Shown: piece by piece, positions 15,790-23,712 of the stretch
How positions within the stretch are numbered: position 1 is the first letter of the stretch
Layout: each line of letters starts with the position of its first letter
Assembly: GCA_026388665.1 (NCBI GenBank)
Contig: JAPLJJ010000276.1
Location: forward strand, 1 to 34,219
DNA: 34,219 bases
DNA from: Deltaproteobacteria bacterium
GTDB lineage: Bacteria; Desulfobacterota; Desulfomonilia; Desulfomonilales; Desulfomonilaceae
Direction of reading: 5' to 3'
Made by a program: the position numbers and the translations under genes
The notes under the pieces: generated by a model
The model's database searches: none
Told to the model about the DNA's origin: nothing
What the model saw: the letters and a program-made list of their open reading frames with translations, nothing else

Positions 15790-16203
15790 ATGCAAAAGAC
15801 ACTGTCAATAATCAAACCTGATGGCGTATCAAAAAAATTGATCGGAGAAGTGGTAAGGGTATTCGACTCCGCAGGCTTTAGAGTAGCCGCTATGAAAATG
15901 AAATCGTTAAGTAGGACTGAGGCTGAAGGTTTTTACTATGTTCACAAAGAGCGACCGTTCTTCACGGAGTTGGTCGAGTTCATGACATCCGGCCCTGTCG
16001 TGGTAATGGTATTGGAAGGCGATGATGTCATAAAACGAAACAGAGAGATAATGGGAGCGACCGATCCTGCTGAAGCGGCCCCAGGAACCATTAGGGCTCG
16101 TTGGGCTGATAGCAAGCAGAACAATATTATTCATGGATCCGACTCTGAAGAGAGTGCAAAATTCGAAATTAGTTATTTCTTTAGTGAGATAGAAATATTT
16201 TGA
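15790..16203 (+). CDS. ndk: Nucleoside diphosphate kinase
   Basis: A 137-aa enzyme transferring the gamma phosphate between nucleoside triphosphates and diphosphates through a phosphohistidine. Seen: [10 protein letters not shown] (4-13), the nucleotide-binding segment; RPFF near 55; and the active site NNIIHGSDS with His115. The full family length is present. AAGAGG lies about 9 nt before the ATG. Its stop TGA overlaps the TTG start of rlmN, so the two are probably co-translated. Confidence 0.95.
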   Translation: MQKTLSIIKPDGVSKKLIGEVVRVFDSAGFRVAAMKMKSLSRTEAEGFYYVHKERPFFTELVEFMTSGPVVVMVLEGDDVIKRNREIMGATDPAEAAPGTIRARWADSKQNNIIHGSDSEESAKFEISYFFSEIEIF

Positions 16204-17264
16204 CGGAACCTGCCTACAATCTTGAAACAGGGGCCTGTCCGGACCTCTCGGGGATGACCATCGATGAGATGGAGACCTTTTTCCACTCAATGGGCCAGGA
16301 GAAATACAGGGCGGCTCAGGTCATGAGATGGATACATCAGGGACTGGCGGTTTCTTATGATCCCATGACCAATCTTTCCAAGAAGCTTCGAGAGGAGCTT
16401 GCGTCGACAGCCGGAATAGGACGACCTACGGTAATTGAAACGCTCGAATCTAAAGACGGAGTCAAGAAATTCCTTTTCGGCCTGGTAGACGGCTCCAAAA
16501 TTGAATCTGTTTATATACCAAACGAGGATCACGACACCCTGTGTGTTTCAACTCAAGTCGGCTGCGCTATGGGTTGCAAGATCTGCCGTACCGCTGAAAT
16601 GGGGTTCGTGCGGAATCTTACCTCAGGCGAAATAGTCGGACAATTACTGGAACTCCGGAGGCAGGTTCCAGGTTCGTCAATTACAAATGTGGTTTTTATG
16701 GGCATGGGTGAACCATTAGCCAATTTCGATAACACCGTTAGGGCAATCAATATTATGACCAACCCTAACGGGCCGCAGATTTCTTGGAGAAGACTCACTG
16801 TGTCGACTTCAGGTCTTGCTCCTCGAATAATTGAATTTGGTAAAACTGTTCGGATAAAGTTGGCAATCAGTCTCAACGCGGTTACGGATGAGACTAGAAG
16901 CCTGATCATGCCCATCAACACCAAGTACCCCCTTGGAGAACTAATTGAAGCGCTGAGACACTATCCCTTGCCGAAACGTGATCGCATCACAATAGAATAC
17001 GTGCTTATAAAAGGATTTAATGATTCAGACGCTGACGCTCGAAGACTTGTGAAGCTCTTGAATCCAATTCGGGCCAAAGTGAATCTGATCCCATTCAATG
17101 ATGAACTGTCGACCGAGTTCAAGACCCCGGAACCGGAGCGTGTAGCCGCATTTCAGGATATCCTGATGTCAAAGTCATTGATTGCCATAATCCGGAAATC
17201 CAGAGGACGTGACATTCTCGCTGCGTGCGGTCAACTAGCTTCAGAAAACAGGAGAGCTTGTTGA
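16200..17264 (+). CDS. rlmN: 23S rRNA (adenine2503-C2)/tRNA methyltransferase, radical SAM
   Basis: A 354-aa radical-SAM methyltransferase. The [4Fe-4S] ligands are Cys122, Cys126 and Cys129 in GCAMGCKIC. The two mechanistic cysteines are present: Cys115 in LCVSTQ and the methyl-carrying Cys343 in AACGQL. The GMGEP motif and the SLNA segment for SAM and substrate binding are also visible. It methylates A2503 of 23S rRNA and A37 of some tRNAs. The start is TTG at 16200, overlapping the ndk stop. The conserved N-terminal block DLSGMT...[13 protein letters not shown] requires this upstream start rather than the ATG near 16254. Its own stop overlaps the next gene's TTG start. Confidence 0.93.
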   Translation: MTEPAYNLETGACPDLSGMTIDEMETFFHSMGQEKYRAAQVMRWIHQGLAVSYDPMTNLSKKLREELASTAGIGRPTVIETLESKDGVKKFLFGLVDGSKIESVYIPNEDHDTLCVSTQVGCAMGCKICRTAEMGFVRNLTSGEIVGQLLELRRQVPGSSITNVVFMGMGEPLANFDNTVRAINIMTNPNGPQISWRRLTVSTSGLAPRIIEFGKTVRIKLAISLNAVTDETRSLIMPINTKYPLGELIEALRHYPLPKRDRITIEYVLIKGFNDSDADARRLVKLLNPIRAKVNLIPFNDELSTEFKTPEPERVAAFQDILMSKSLIAIIRKSRGRDILAACGQLASENRRAC

Positions 17265-17983
17265 ATGAGCATATCGAGCGTCTGATACACGCTCTCTCGA
17301 ATCCCTCAATTTATCCGCATCAGCCAGACTCTGTTCAGGTAATTCAAACTCATATCTCGATTGTTTTTCTTGCGGGTCCTCTCGTGTACAAGGTCAAGAA
17401 ACCCTTGTCACTTGGTTTCCTTGACTTCACAACGATCGAAAAACGAAAATTTTTCTGTCAACAAGAGGTAGATCTTAATTCACGTTATTCCAGGGACATC
17501 TATCTCGGGGTTGTGGCAATTCATGAATCACCGGGTTGTGGCGTAAATCTTCACGGAGATGGCCCTGAGATTGAATACGCAGTCTTAATGAGACTCATTC
17601 CCGAAGACAAGATATTACTGAACGCGCTTGTTCGTGATCTTGTGGATGAGACAATCATAGATAAGGTGGCGGACAGTATTTTGAACTTTCATTTACAAGC
17701 GGTCGGGGGGCCACAGATCTCGATCTTCGGGGCACCTGAAGTAATAATGCATAATGTCCGCGAAAACTTTTATCAGACGGAGTCTTTTGTCGGAAAAACG
17801 ATCTCTGCTGAAACGTTTGAATTGATTAGACGCGAATCATTTAAATTTATGGAACAAAATAGAGGGTTTCTCGAAAAGAGAGTTAAGGAAGGTCACATTC
17901 GAGATTGTCACGGGGACTTACATCTGGATCACGTAGTTCTGTTCGATCAAATAATGCAAATCGAGTCCTCAAAAGGTACATGA
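17261..17983 (+). pseudogene. N-terminal half of a broken kinase/ATPase gene (APH-like domain, truncated)
   Basis: A 240-aa product matching the first half of the about 500-aa bifunctional 'aminoglycoside phosphotransferase-like plus P-loop' proteins (COG2187 with COG0645). Seen: a nucleotide-binding start (FLAGPLVYKVKKPLSLGFLDF), then the Brenner-type loop CHGDLHLDHV near the end. In intact relatives this is followed by an IDCIEFN...D...DIAFLAMDL block carrying the metal-binding Asp. Here the text jumps from DQIMQIE to a frameshifted stop at 17983, and about 30-35 residues are missing, so the kinase domain should be inactive. TTG start at 17261 with AGGAG 6 nt upstream, overlapping the rlmN stop. 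Confidence 0.7.
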
Positions 17984-18747
17984 GAGATTTTCCCGACGAA
18001 AACGCCCAGAATCTCTTGCAGTTTTACAAATCTTATCGGGCTTATGTCAGGGGGAAGGTCCAGAGTTTCACTCTAAATGAGCCTGAGATTGACGAAAAAA
18101 ACCGTAATAGAGCCGCCGCTATCGCTTCTGATTATTTCTTGCTCTCACGGGCATATTTTGAGCCGGCACCGGAACCGGCCCTAATCATAACCTGCGGCCT
18201 TATGGGATCAGGCAAGACCTTTTTGGCGTTAAAGTTAGCAAAAAGATCGGGGGCTGTGATAATTCGTTCTGATGTCATAAGAAAACAATCCTTGGGATTG
18301 GCGCCTTCGGAACATCGACTTGACAACTATGGAGAGGGAATCTATACACGCGAATCGTCTGATAAAACTTATCAGATGCTTTTTGACGAGGCGAGCGCCG
18401 CACTGAAAAGGCATGAATCAGTGATACTGGATGCATCCTTTGCACGGCGTTCAGATCGGATGACTGCCAAGAAACTAGCAAGAGATGGAAACGCCAGGTT
18501 CATCTTGATCCATTGTGAAGCGCCTGATGATGTGATTCATTCTAGGCTTGTCGATAGGATCAAACAGTCCGGAGAACCATCAGACGGCCGCTGGGAATTG
18601 TATCACAAGCAAAGAGCCGACTTTGAAGTTATTGGTCCCGACGAGAATGAGGGATATGTGAAATATCTTCCAAATACTGATATCAATGAGATCCTAACTC
18701 CAATAGCCAAGGAAATCGCATTCGGCCGCATAAATCAGGCTTGTTAA
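17980..18747 (+). CDS. C-terminal P-loop ATPase half of the broken kinase/ATPase gene
   Basis: A 255-aa product in the next frame. It begins with DENAQNLLQFYKSYRAYVRGKV, the conserved linker that follows the kinase domain in intact relatives, then a complete P-loop domain: Walker A GLMGSGKT (73-80), SDVIRKQSLG, VILDASFARRSDR and a basic lid region. This is the zeta-toxin/polynucleotide-kinase-like fold of COG0645. The ATG at 17980 overlaps the upstream TGA (ATGA) with AAAAGG just before it, so this half could still be made by reinitiation. It may be a surviving separate ATPase or simply part of a pseudogene; the substrate is unknown. Confidence 0.65.
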   Translation: MRDFPDENAQNLLQFYKSYRAYVRGKVQSFTLNEPEIDEKNRNRAAAIASDYFLLSRAYFEPAPEPALIITCGLMGSGKTFLALKLAKRSGAVIIRSDVIRKQSLGLAPSEHRLDNYGEGIYTRESSDKTYQMLFDEASAALKRHESVILDASFARRSDRMTAKKLARDGNARFILIHCEAPDDVIHSRLVDRIKQSGEPSDGRWELYHKQRADFEVIGPDENEGYVKYLPNTDINEILTPIAKEIAFGRINQAC

Positions 18748-18792
18748 TTTTTCTATCATATCGCTATTGTTCACGGCTGTAATTCTTATTTT

Positions 18793-19728
18793 ATGTTCAA
18801 AGGCACGTTTAACATTTTGGGGTCATTTAATATCCAATCGATCACGAAACTAGCTTCAGTTATTTATGTCTTGAGTTTACTCATGACTTTCACGGCATGT
18901 GTGCCGCAGAAAACTGAATCGCCCGGAAAGGTCCAAAAGACCGTTGAGCTGCATTATCAGTTGGGCGTCAATTATCTGAATGAGGGCAAAACCCCACAGG
19001 CGGTAAAGGAATTGCTTGCAGCGCAAACGCTCGCGCCTGGGAACGCGGATGTCGAGCACGCTCTTGGGCTGGCTTACCAACGCAAGGGGCTGTATGACGA
19101 AGCGATCGAGCAATACAAAAAAGCCTTGGAAAAGGACCCAAAACTGACGGAGGCTAAGAACAACCTTGGTACAGCATACCTGGCGAAGGAGATGCCGGAT
19201 GAGGCGATTCCAAAATTTGAAGAATGTTTGAAGGACCCGACATATTCTACTCCTGAAAAGGCAGCCTACAATCTCGGTGTCGCCTACAATCAGAAAAAAG
19301 ACCTGGATAAGGCTATCGTCAATTATGAACGGTCAGCCCTGCTCAAAGAAGACAATATCAACGCGTTGTTTAATCTCGGTTTCTGCTATGAGGAGAAGAA
19401 GGATTTCGCAAAGGCCCTAGAAAATTACAAGAAAGCGATAGCTGTAGACCCTTCTTTCAAAGAGGCTTTGTATCGAATGGGTTTGGTTTATCAGGAACGC
19501 AAAGAATATCCGGCCGCGATTGAAGCGCTTCGTAAAGTTGCAGACATTGATCCGGAGTATTTGTCAGCACATCTAAAGTTGGGCGAGCTATTGTTAATCG
19601 AAGGGAACCCGACTGAAGGCATGAAGAAACTGGAGTTTGTAGTGACAAGTGACCCGGAAGGTCCGGTCGGGCTCGAGGCCAAGCGCCTGATCAAGCAGGC
19701 AATGAAAACAAAACAGGAAAATAAGTGA
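18793..19728 (+). CDS. TPR-repeat lipoprotein
   Basis: A 311-aa protein with an N-terminal hydrophobic segment and lipobox-like FTAC (Cys36), so probably a lipid-anchored outer-membrane or periplasmic protein. From about residue 50 on it is built of at least six tetratricopeptide repeats, each with the A-x-x-x-L-G...Y-x-x-K...A-x-x-x-Y pattern, for example [20 protein letters not shown] and [20 protein letters not shown]. It resembles PilF/PilW and other assembly lipoproteins, but the repeats alone do not fix a partner. No Shine-Dalgarno is evident before the ATG. Confidence 0.8.
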   Translation: MFKGTFNILGSFNIQSITKLASVIYVLSLLMTFTACVPQKTESPGKVQKTVELHYQLGVNYLNEGKTPQAVKELLAAQTLAPGNADVEHALGLAYQRKGLYDEAIEQYKKALEKDPKLTEAKNNLGTAYLAKEMPDEAIPKFEECLKDPTYSTPEKAAYNLGVAYNQKKDLDKAIVNYERSALLKEDNINALFNLGFCYEEKKDFAKALENYKKAIAVDPSFKEALYRMGLVYQERKEYPAAIEALRKVADIDPEYLSAHLKLGELLLIEGNPTEGMKKLEFVVTSDPEGPVGLEAKRLIKQAMKTKQENK

Positions 19729-19753
19729 TTGTCAGTACAACATGGAGAGGAAA

Positions 19754-20353
19754 ATGCCGAGGATTCATCGAGCTTTGATTAGCGTTACGGATAAGAGTGG
19801 GATCATAGACTTTGCCAAAGCTTTACAAGAATTTGGCGTGGAGATTCTTTCCACGGGCGGAACAGCAAAAACTGTTGCGGCTTCAGGCGTAAAAATAAAG
19901 GAAGTTTCCGAATTTACCGGATTCCCTGAAATGCTTGATGGACGCGTAAAAACTCTACATCCCAAAGTTCACGGCGGGATTTTGGGCATACGCTCCAATC
20001 CGGATCACGCTGAGGCCATGAAGAAGCACGGGATTGAGCCTATTGATATGGTTGTGGTGAACCTTTACGCATTTGAGAAAACCATTTCGGATCCATCGTG
20101 CTCACTTGCAAATGCGATTGAGAACATTGATATCGGTGGGCCGACTCTTTTGCGCGCAGCGGCTAAGAACTATCCTTTTGTAACGGTAATTACGGAGCCA
20201 GAGGATTACAGAATTTTAATAGAGGAAATGAAGGCAAATAATGGCGTAGTCTCTGAGGCGACCAATTTCAAACTGGCAAAGAAGGTTTTCAGGCTTACGA
20301 ACCGATATGACGGAGCGATCGCCGGATATCTGGAATCAATTGACGTTCAATGA
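19754..20353 (+). CDS. purH: IMP cyclohydrolase (stand-alone PurH N-terminal domain)
   Basis: A 199-aa protein equal to only the N-terminal MGS-like domain of bifunctional PurH. It closes FAICAR to IMP, the last step of de novo purine synthesis. Seen: [42 protein letters not shown] (the family's strongest block), [10 protein letters not shown] and [15 protein letters not shown]. The AICAR formyltransferase domain, about 300 residues, is absent, so that step must be encoded elsewhere. The ATG at 19754 has GGAGAGG upstream; the ATG at 19742 lies inside that site. It is followed 74 bp later by purE. Confidence 0.9.
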   Translation: MPRIHRALISVTDKSGIIDFAKALQEFGVEILSTGGTAKTVAASGVKIKEVSEFTGFPEMLDGRVKTLHPKVHGGILGIRSNPDHAEAMKKHGIEPIDMVVVNLYAFEKTISDPSCSLANAIENIDIGGPTLLRAAAKNYPFVTVITEPEDYRILIEEMKANNGVVSEATNFKLAKKVFRLTNRYDGAIAGYLESIDVQ

Positions 20354-20372
20354 TCCGGACACGGCCTTGTAT

Positions 20373-20410
20373 GTCATTCCGAGGATCAACGTGAAGTAAG
20401 GATCTTCTAT
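20373..20410. repeat. Half-copy of the GTCATT...GATCT interspersed repeat
   Basis: GTCATTCCGAG followed by GTGAAG and AGGATCTTCTAT resembles the left arm of the palindromic element at 509-605, with a few inserted bases. It fills the purH-purE gap, and no facing right arm is visible. Confidence 0.45.
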
Positions 20411-20427
20411 ACTAGGTGAAACAATCT

Positions 20428-20928
20428 ATGGATAATATTCAGGTTGGAATCTTAATGGGAAGTGACTCGGACCTTCCCAAAATGAAGAATGCCGCTGAAG
20501 TTCTGGACGCGTTCGGCGTGCGCTATTTTATGACAGTCGCGTCAGCTCATCGTACCCCGGAGAGGGTGATGGAGATAGCGAAACGCGCTGAACGAGAAGA
20601 ATGGAAGGTCTTGATAGCGGGGGCCGGTATGGCGGCTCATCTCGCAGGTTTTCTGGCGGCTCATACGGCTCTACCGATTATCGGGGTCCCGATGGATTCC
20701 TCGCCGCTCGGAGGAATTGACGCGTTGCTTTCTACGGTTCAGATGCCTGGCGGTGTGCCGGTCGCATGTATGGGATTGGGCTCAATCGGCGCAAAGAATG
20801 CCGGGCTGTTCGTTGTTGAAATGTTGGCGTGCTTTGATAAGGATTTGCGCAGAAAGCTGATTGAATACAGGGCTGAACAGAAGAAACTGATTGAACAAAA
20901 GGCTGCTACGGTGGAGAGTCAGAGATGA
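20428..20928 (+). CDS. purE: N5-carboxyaminoimidazole ribonucleotide mutase
   Basis: A 166-aa class I PurE. It moves the carboxyl group of N5-CAIR to give CAIR in de novo purine synthesis. Seen: MGSDSDLPKM (10-19), ASAHRTPERV with the catalytic-site His41, the glycine-rich IAGAGMAAHLAG and GVPMDSSPLGGIDALLS. The length is normal. The ATG at 20428 is preceded by AGGTGA at 9-nt spacing; an in-frame GTG at 20416 overlaps that site and is less likely. It probably forms a purine unit with the IMP cyclohydrolase upstream. Confidence 0.94.
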   Translation: MDNIQVGILMGSDSDLPKMKNAAEVLDAFGVRYFMTVASAHRTPERVMEIAKRAEREEWKVLIAGAGMAAHLAGFLAAHTALPIIGVPMDSSPLGGIDALLSTVQMPGGVPVACMGLGSIGAKNAGLFVVEMLACFDKDLRRKLIEYRAEQKKLIEQKAATVESQR

Positions 20929-20933
20929 TGCCG

Positions 20934-20966
20934 GCGCAGTCTGGTTAACCATGCGCCAGTCTTTTT
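20934..20966 (+). terminator. Likely terminator after purE
   Basis: GGCGCA (20934-20939) and TGCGCC (20954-20959) pair around a 14-nt loop, followed by AGTCTTTTT. It begins 5 bp beyond the purE stop. The stem is short and the T-run imperfect. Confidence 0.45.
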
Positions 20967-21128
20967 GGCTCAGAATCCCTATCATACCAGTTCGCTATTC
21001 AGCGAGTAACTTGCCGAGAGTTTCGGGGCTGAAGTCTCGTGATCGAAGATTTGACGGCTCTGCGCGCTCTTAGCGAAGGAGACCCCAGCCCTGGCTCCAT
21101 GTGTTACTAATCATTAAGCAAAACGGTA

Positions 21129-22421
21129 TTAGTCATCAAAGTTGCCTTTAGCGCCCTTATCCGTGTCCAGCTTGGCGCCTCTTTCGCGGATTTTTTCGGC
21201 GGTCCATTCCGAAGGGTTTTCTATTCTGGTTCCTTTTGCCCCGAGGTCATATGAACCGGCTTTCAAAATCTCTTCTATAGCCAGTGGCGCTGTATCCTGA
21301 CCATTGAAGACTTCGGAGATCAGCAAATAAACGAAGTCCTCGACCCCTTTGATCATTCTTTCTCTCTCTTCGGCTGTAAGTCCCAGAAGTCTGTTTTCAA
21401 AAGGCAGATTCAATTTCTTGTAATCTCCGCCTTTCCAACCTTTTTCCTTCGCAAACGCGACCATCTGCTGCCACATATCGCCAAATGGTCCAGCGTCAGG
21501 CATTTTAATGAAGTTACCTTCCGCATCCTGAATGGCGTTTCCATATTCATTGACCTTCAATCCCCAAGATACCATCTGAAGCGCCGTAGCCACGTTAGCC
21601 TTGGTTGTGTGAGTCTTCTCAGCTATTGCGCGCAGACGATCAAAACTGTTACCTGAAGTGCCGTGTTGCGCTCCTGAAACATGATATGGCTCTAGCGCCT
21701 TATGAATATTCGCGGTCAGATCTATCTGAATACCTGCGTCAGAAGCTTCCAGGCCATGTGTAGTTCCGTTATTTAGCGCGATCCAGTCGGGGAAAATGGT
21801 ATTGGCGTTAAGTCCCTGAATCAGAAATAACGCTTCCTGCACTGTTGATAGGCCGGCTTTCCCCTTGATTTCACCAACTTCCGTCTCATAACCGGACCAG
21901 GCAGGCACAAACTTTGACAGTTCGAGATTGGCCAGTAGATTGTCCGCATCAGGTAAGTGGGACGCGTCTATAGCGATTGATGTTATCCCCGCGTCAAAAA
22001 GACTTGGAATCTCTGTTTTTGCCGTAACCAGGTCTTTTTCGCTCTTGATCCCGTAATGATCGGCGTGTATCGCGACAGGAACCGTTATACCAAGTTCATT
22101 GCAAATGGAATCCACTATCCTAGCCATGTTCCATAAGCTTACCGCACAGTATGCGTTTGATCCGCCTTCGGATTTTGCGATCTCAATAATTATCGCGGCG
22201 TTTGCTTTCTGGGCTGCTCGCAGAGCCCCATAAGCTGCGAAAGAATTGCGGACGCTAGCTGCGATTGCAATTGCCTTGCCTTTTTTTATCATTGCACGGT
22301 CAATAACTTTTCCGCTGACCAGCAAAGCTTTTGAATTCGGAAATAGTTTCGCAACATTAGGTGGACGACCTACACTTAAAGCCCTTTCATAATCCGCGGC
22401 TGAAACTCTGTGAGCTGACAT
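21129..22421 (-). CDS. Class II fructose-bisphosphate aldolase-family protein
   Basis: A 430-aa zinc-dependent aldolase of the class II Fba family. It is longer than E. coli FbaA (359 aa), with an extended C-terminus. Seen: AIHADHYG (118-124) with the zinc and base residues Asp121/His122, GYETEVGEIKGKAG (Glu ligand region), NNGTTHG and SGAQHGTSG (further ligand and phosphate loops). It likely cleaves or forms fructose 1,6-bisphosphate, though related sugars cannot be excluded. The ATG at 22421 has GGAGG 6 nt upstream. It has its own promoter at 22533-22561 and is convergent with purE. Confidence 0.85.
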   Translation of the reverse strand: MSAHRVSAADYERALSVGRPPNVAKLFPNSKALLVSGKVIDRAMIKKGKAIAIAASVRNSFAAYGALRAAQKANAAIIIEIAKSEGGSNAYCAVSLWNMARIVDSICNELGITVPVAIHADHYGIKSEKDLVTAKTEIPSLFDAGITSIAIDASHLPDADNLLANLELSKFVPAWSGYETEVGEIKGKAGLSTVQEALFLIQGLNANTIFPDWIALNNGTTHGLEASDAGIQIDLTANIHKALEPYHVSGAQHGTSGNSFDRLRAIAEKTHTTKANVATALQMVSWGLKVNEYGNAIQDAEGNFIKMPDAGPFGDMWQQMVAFAKEKGWKGGDYKKLNLPFENRLLGLTAEERERMIKGVEDFVYLLISEVFNGQDTAPLAIEEILKAGSYDLGAKGTRIENPSEWTAEKIRERGAKLDTDKGAKGNFDD

Positions 22422-22521
22422 GACACCCTCCATTATTGTTTGATTTTTACCATGTTGAACGAATCTTTATCGACACCGACGCGAAGGTTGAAGCTGATGA
22501 TTCGGTTGTCGCGCGCCTTAT

Positions 22522-22561
22522 TTTAACATAGCATTATAATGTTAAAGACTAACAGGAACAA
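22522..22561 (-). promoter_or_regulatory. Aldolase promoter with inverted-repeat operator over the -10
   Basis: On the minus strand TTGTTC (22561-22556), a 17-bp spacer and a perfect TATAAT (22538-22533) point at the aldolase gene. The -10 is embedded between TTTAACAT and ATGTTAAA (22522-22529 and 22539-22546), an 8-bp perfect inverted repeat with a 9-bp spacer. A repressor bound there would block polymerase. The leader to the ATG is about 105 nt. Confidence 0.5.
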
Positions 22562-22619
22562 CGATGAAGGTATTAAAACGAGAGAGTTTTTTGATTTGTA
22601 GTTAAGATGAGTGGCTTGT

Positions 22620-23117
22620 TTAATAATTCTTTGATCCTGCAGAGCCTGGGGCTTCCGTGATTTTACTCACTCCGCGGTCCCACTGTAGTTCGGCCGGGGG
22701 ATATCCAGAGGCTTGTAAGACCTTTAAATCATATTCTGTTGAACTCTTGCGTTCAGGGGCTTTGGCTAGATCCAGCCTGACCGCGCCAAAATGAAGCGGC
22801 TTAAAGGCGCTCGAATCACTCAACGTGTACATCTGTCCAGAAAACTCTAACTCTACTGATTTTATCCACCATAGAGTGCCGTTGTGCAACTCGACCTTTA
22901 GATATGGCCTTCCATCCTCCTCCCGGAACCTCAGGTAACCCGACGCGAAAACCCGTTTGAGATCATCCGGTCCTAATATCTCATAGGGTTGAGCTACTAG
23001 AGAGTCACGCAACAGAAAACCTACAACCACCATCGCAGAAAAAAACACCACTGCGATTACTACGGTCACAACATAAGTCTCGTTGCGTTTAAGCGCGCTG
23101 ATAAAACCACGATTCAT
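22620..23117 (-). CDS. Single-span membrane protein, partner of the pseudopilin
   Basis: A 165-aa protein not assigned to a family. A single transmembrane helix (YVVTVVIAVVFFSAMVVVGF, 15-34) follows a short basic start, so the remaining 130 residues, rich in beta-type patterns (LELHNGT-like segments, W-W), should be periplasmic. The start ATG overlaps the TGA of the pseudopilin gene (ATGA, 23117-23114), showing co-translation. By position it may be a minor pseudopilin partner or assembly factor, but it lacks the prepilin cleavage motif. Confidence 0.62.
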   Translation of the reverse strand: MNRGFISALKRNETYVVTVVIAVVFFSAMVVVGFLLRDSLVAQPYEILGPDDLKRVFASGYLRFREEDGRPYLKVELHNGTLWWIKSVELEFSGQMYTLSDSSAFKPLHFGAVRLDLAKAPERKSSTEYDLKVLQASGYPPAELQWDRGVSKITEAPGSAGSKNY

Positions 23118-23545
23118 TCCGAATCTTCCTGTGATCGAGGGACTGTTGTTATTTTACCAGTTTCTGAATCATACTTGTGAAGTATTTTGCTACCTTTATA
23201 ATAGGCGTTTCCAGAAAAAGCTCTCTTCTCAAAACCTTTAGTCTTAATGTTTAGCACGACACCAGCCGGGGCAACTACCGGTGTCTTAATTCCATTTGGA
23301 GTCGTGAGCGTCGAATTCAACCCGCTTCCTGAAATTTCCGCGTCAAAATATCGGTGCTCCCGAGCGAAAAACTCTTCCTGAGCTTTTGCGGCCATCATAA
23401 GTGTCTTGGCCGCCAGTTCACTCATGCGTCTTTCTCTATATGAATCAATCTCAAGAAAGTAAATTACCGCCAATACAACTATGATCAGAATGACAGTTGT
23501 CATTTCTAGAAGCGTAAAGCCAGCGTTACCCCTACGGAGTTTCAT
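23114..23545 (-). CDS. Type IV pilin-like/pseudopilin protein
   Basis: A 143-aa protein with a prepilin signature: short basic leader MKLRRGNAG, then FTLLE (10-14) with glutamate at mature position 5, and a hydrophobic helix TTVILIIVVLAVIYFLEID. Prepilin peptidase should cleave after Gly9 and methylate Phe10. The C-terminal about 100 residues form a small globular domain without a pair of cysteines. It resembles major pseudopilins of type II secretion or type IV pili, but no other such genes are in the window. ATGA overlaps connect it to the genes on both sides. Confidence 0.83.
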   Translation of the reverse strand: MKLRRGNAGFTLLEMTTVILIIVVLAVIYFLEIDSYRERRMSELAAKTLMMAAKAQEEFFAREHRYFDAEISGSGLNSTLTTPNGIKTPVVAPAGVVLNIKTKGFEKRAFSGNAYYKGSKILHKYDSETGKITTVPRSQEDSE

Positions 23546-23634
23546 TGTTTGTCGGCTCCCTTGCTGGAAAAAGTTAACGAACTGATAATATTTATGAAAG
23601 CCTTTATAGCCCGAGCCATTTTGTTTTCATCCAT
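23542..23634 (-). CDS. Possible 30-aa peptide coupled to the pseudopilin gene
   Basis: A short frame (ATG at 23634) encoding a basic amphipathic peptide including KMARAIKAFINIISSLTF. It has GAGG at 10 nt before the ATG. Its TGA overlaps the ATG of the pseudopilin gene (ATGA), exactly the coupling seen between that gene and the next one. A TTGACA lies at 23696-23691 as a possible -35. It may be a leader peptide for coupled translation. Confidence 0.4.
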   Translation of the reverse strand: MDENKMARAIKAFINIISSLTFSSKGADKQ

Positions 23635-23712
23635 CACGAAATTACCTCGGCTTTCAATGGACCAGAAACTATTCCAGACTTGAACCAGTGTCAAGGTCTT
23701 AATATCATATAA

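Noticed and set aside
17905-17979. Earlier TTG start for the P-loop half of the broken gene
   Set aside because: Its first residues are an out-of-frame reading of the upstream HGDLHLDH region; the overlapping ATG at 17980 is better supported.
20891-21073. 60-codon frame after purE
   Set aside because: It overlaps the purE end and the terminator-like hairpin, and has an arginine-rich random appearance.
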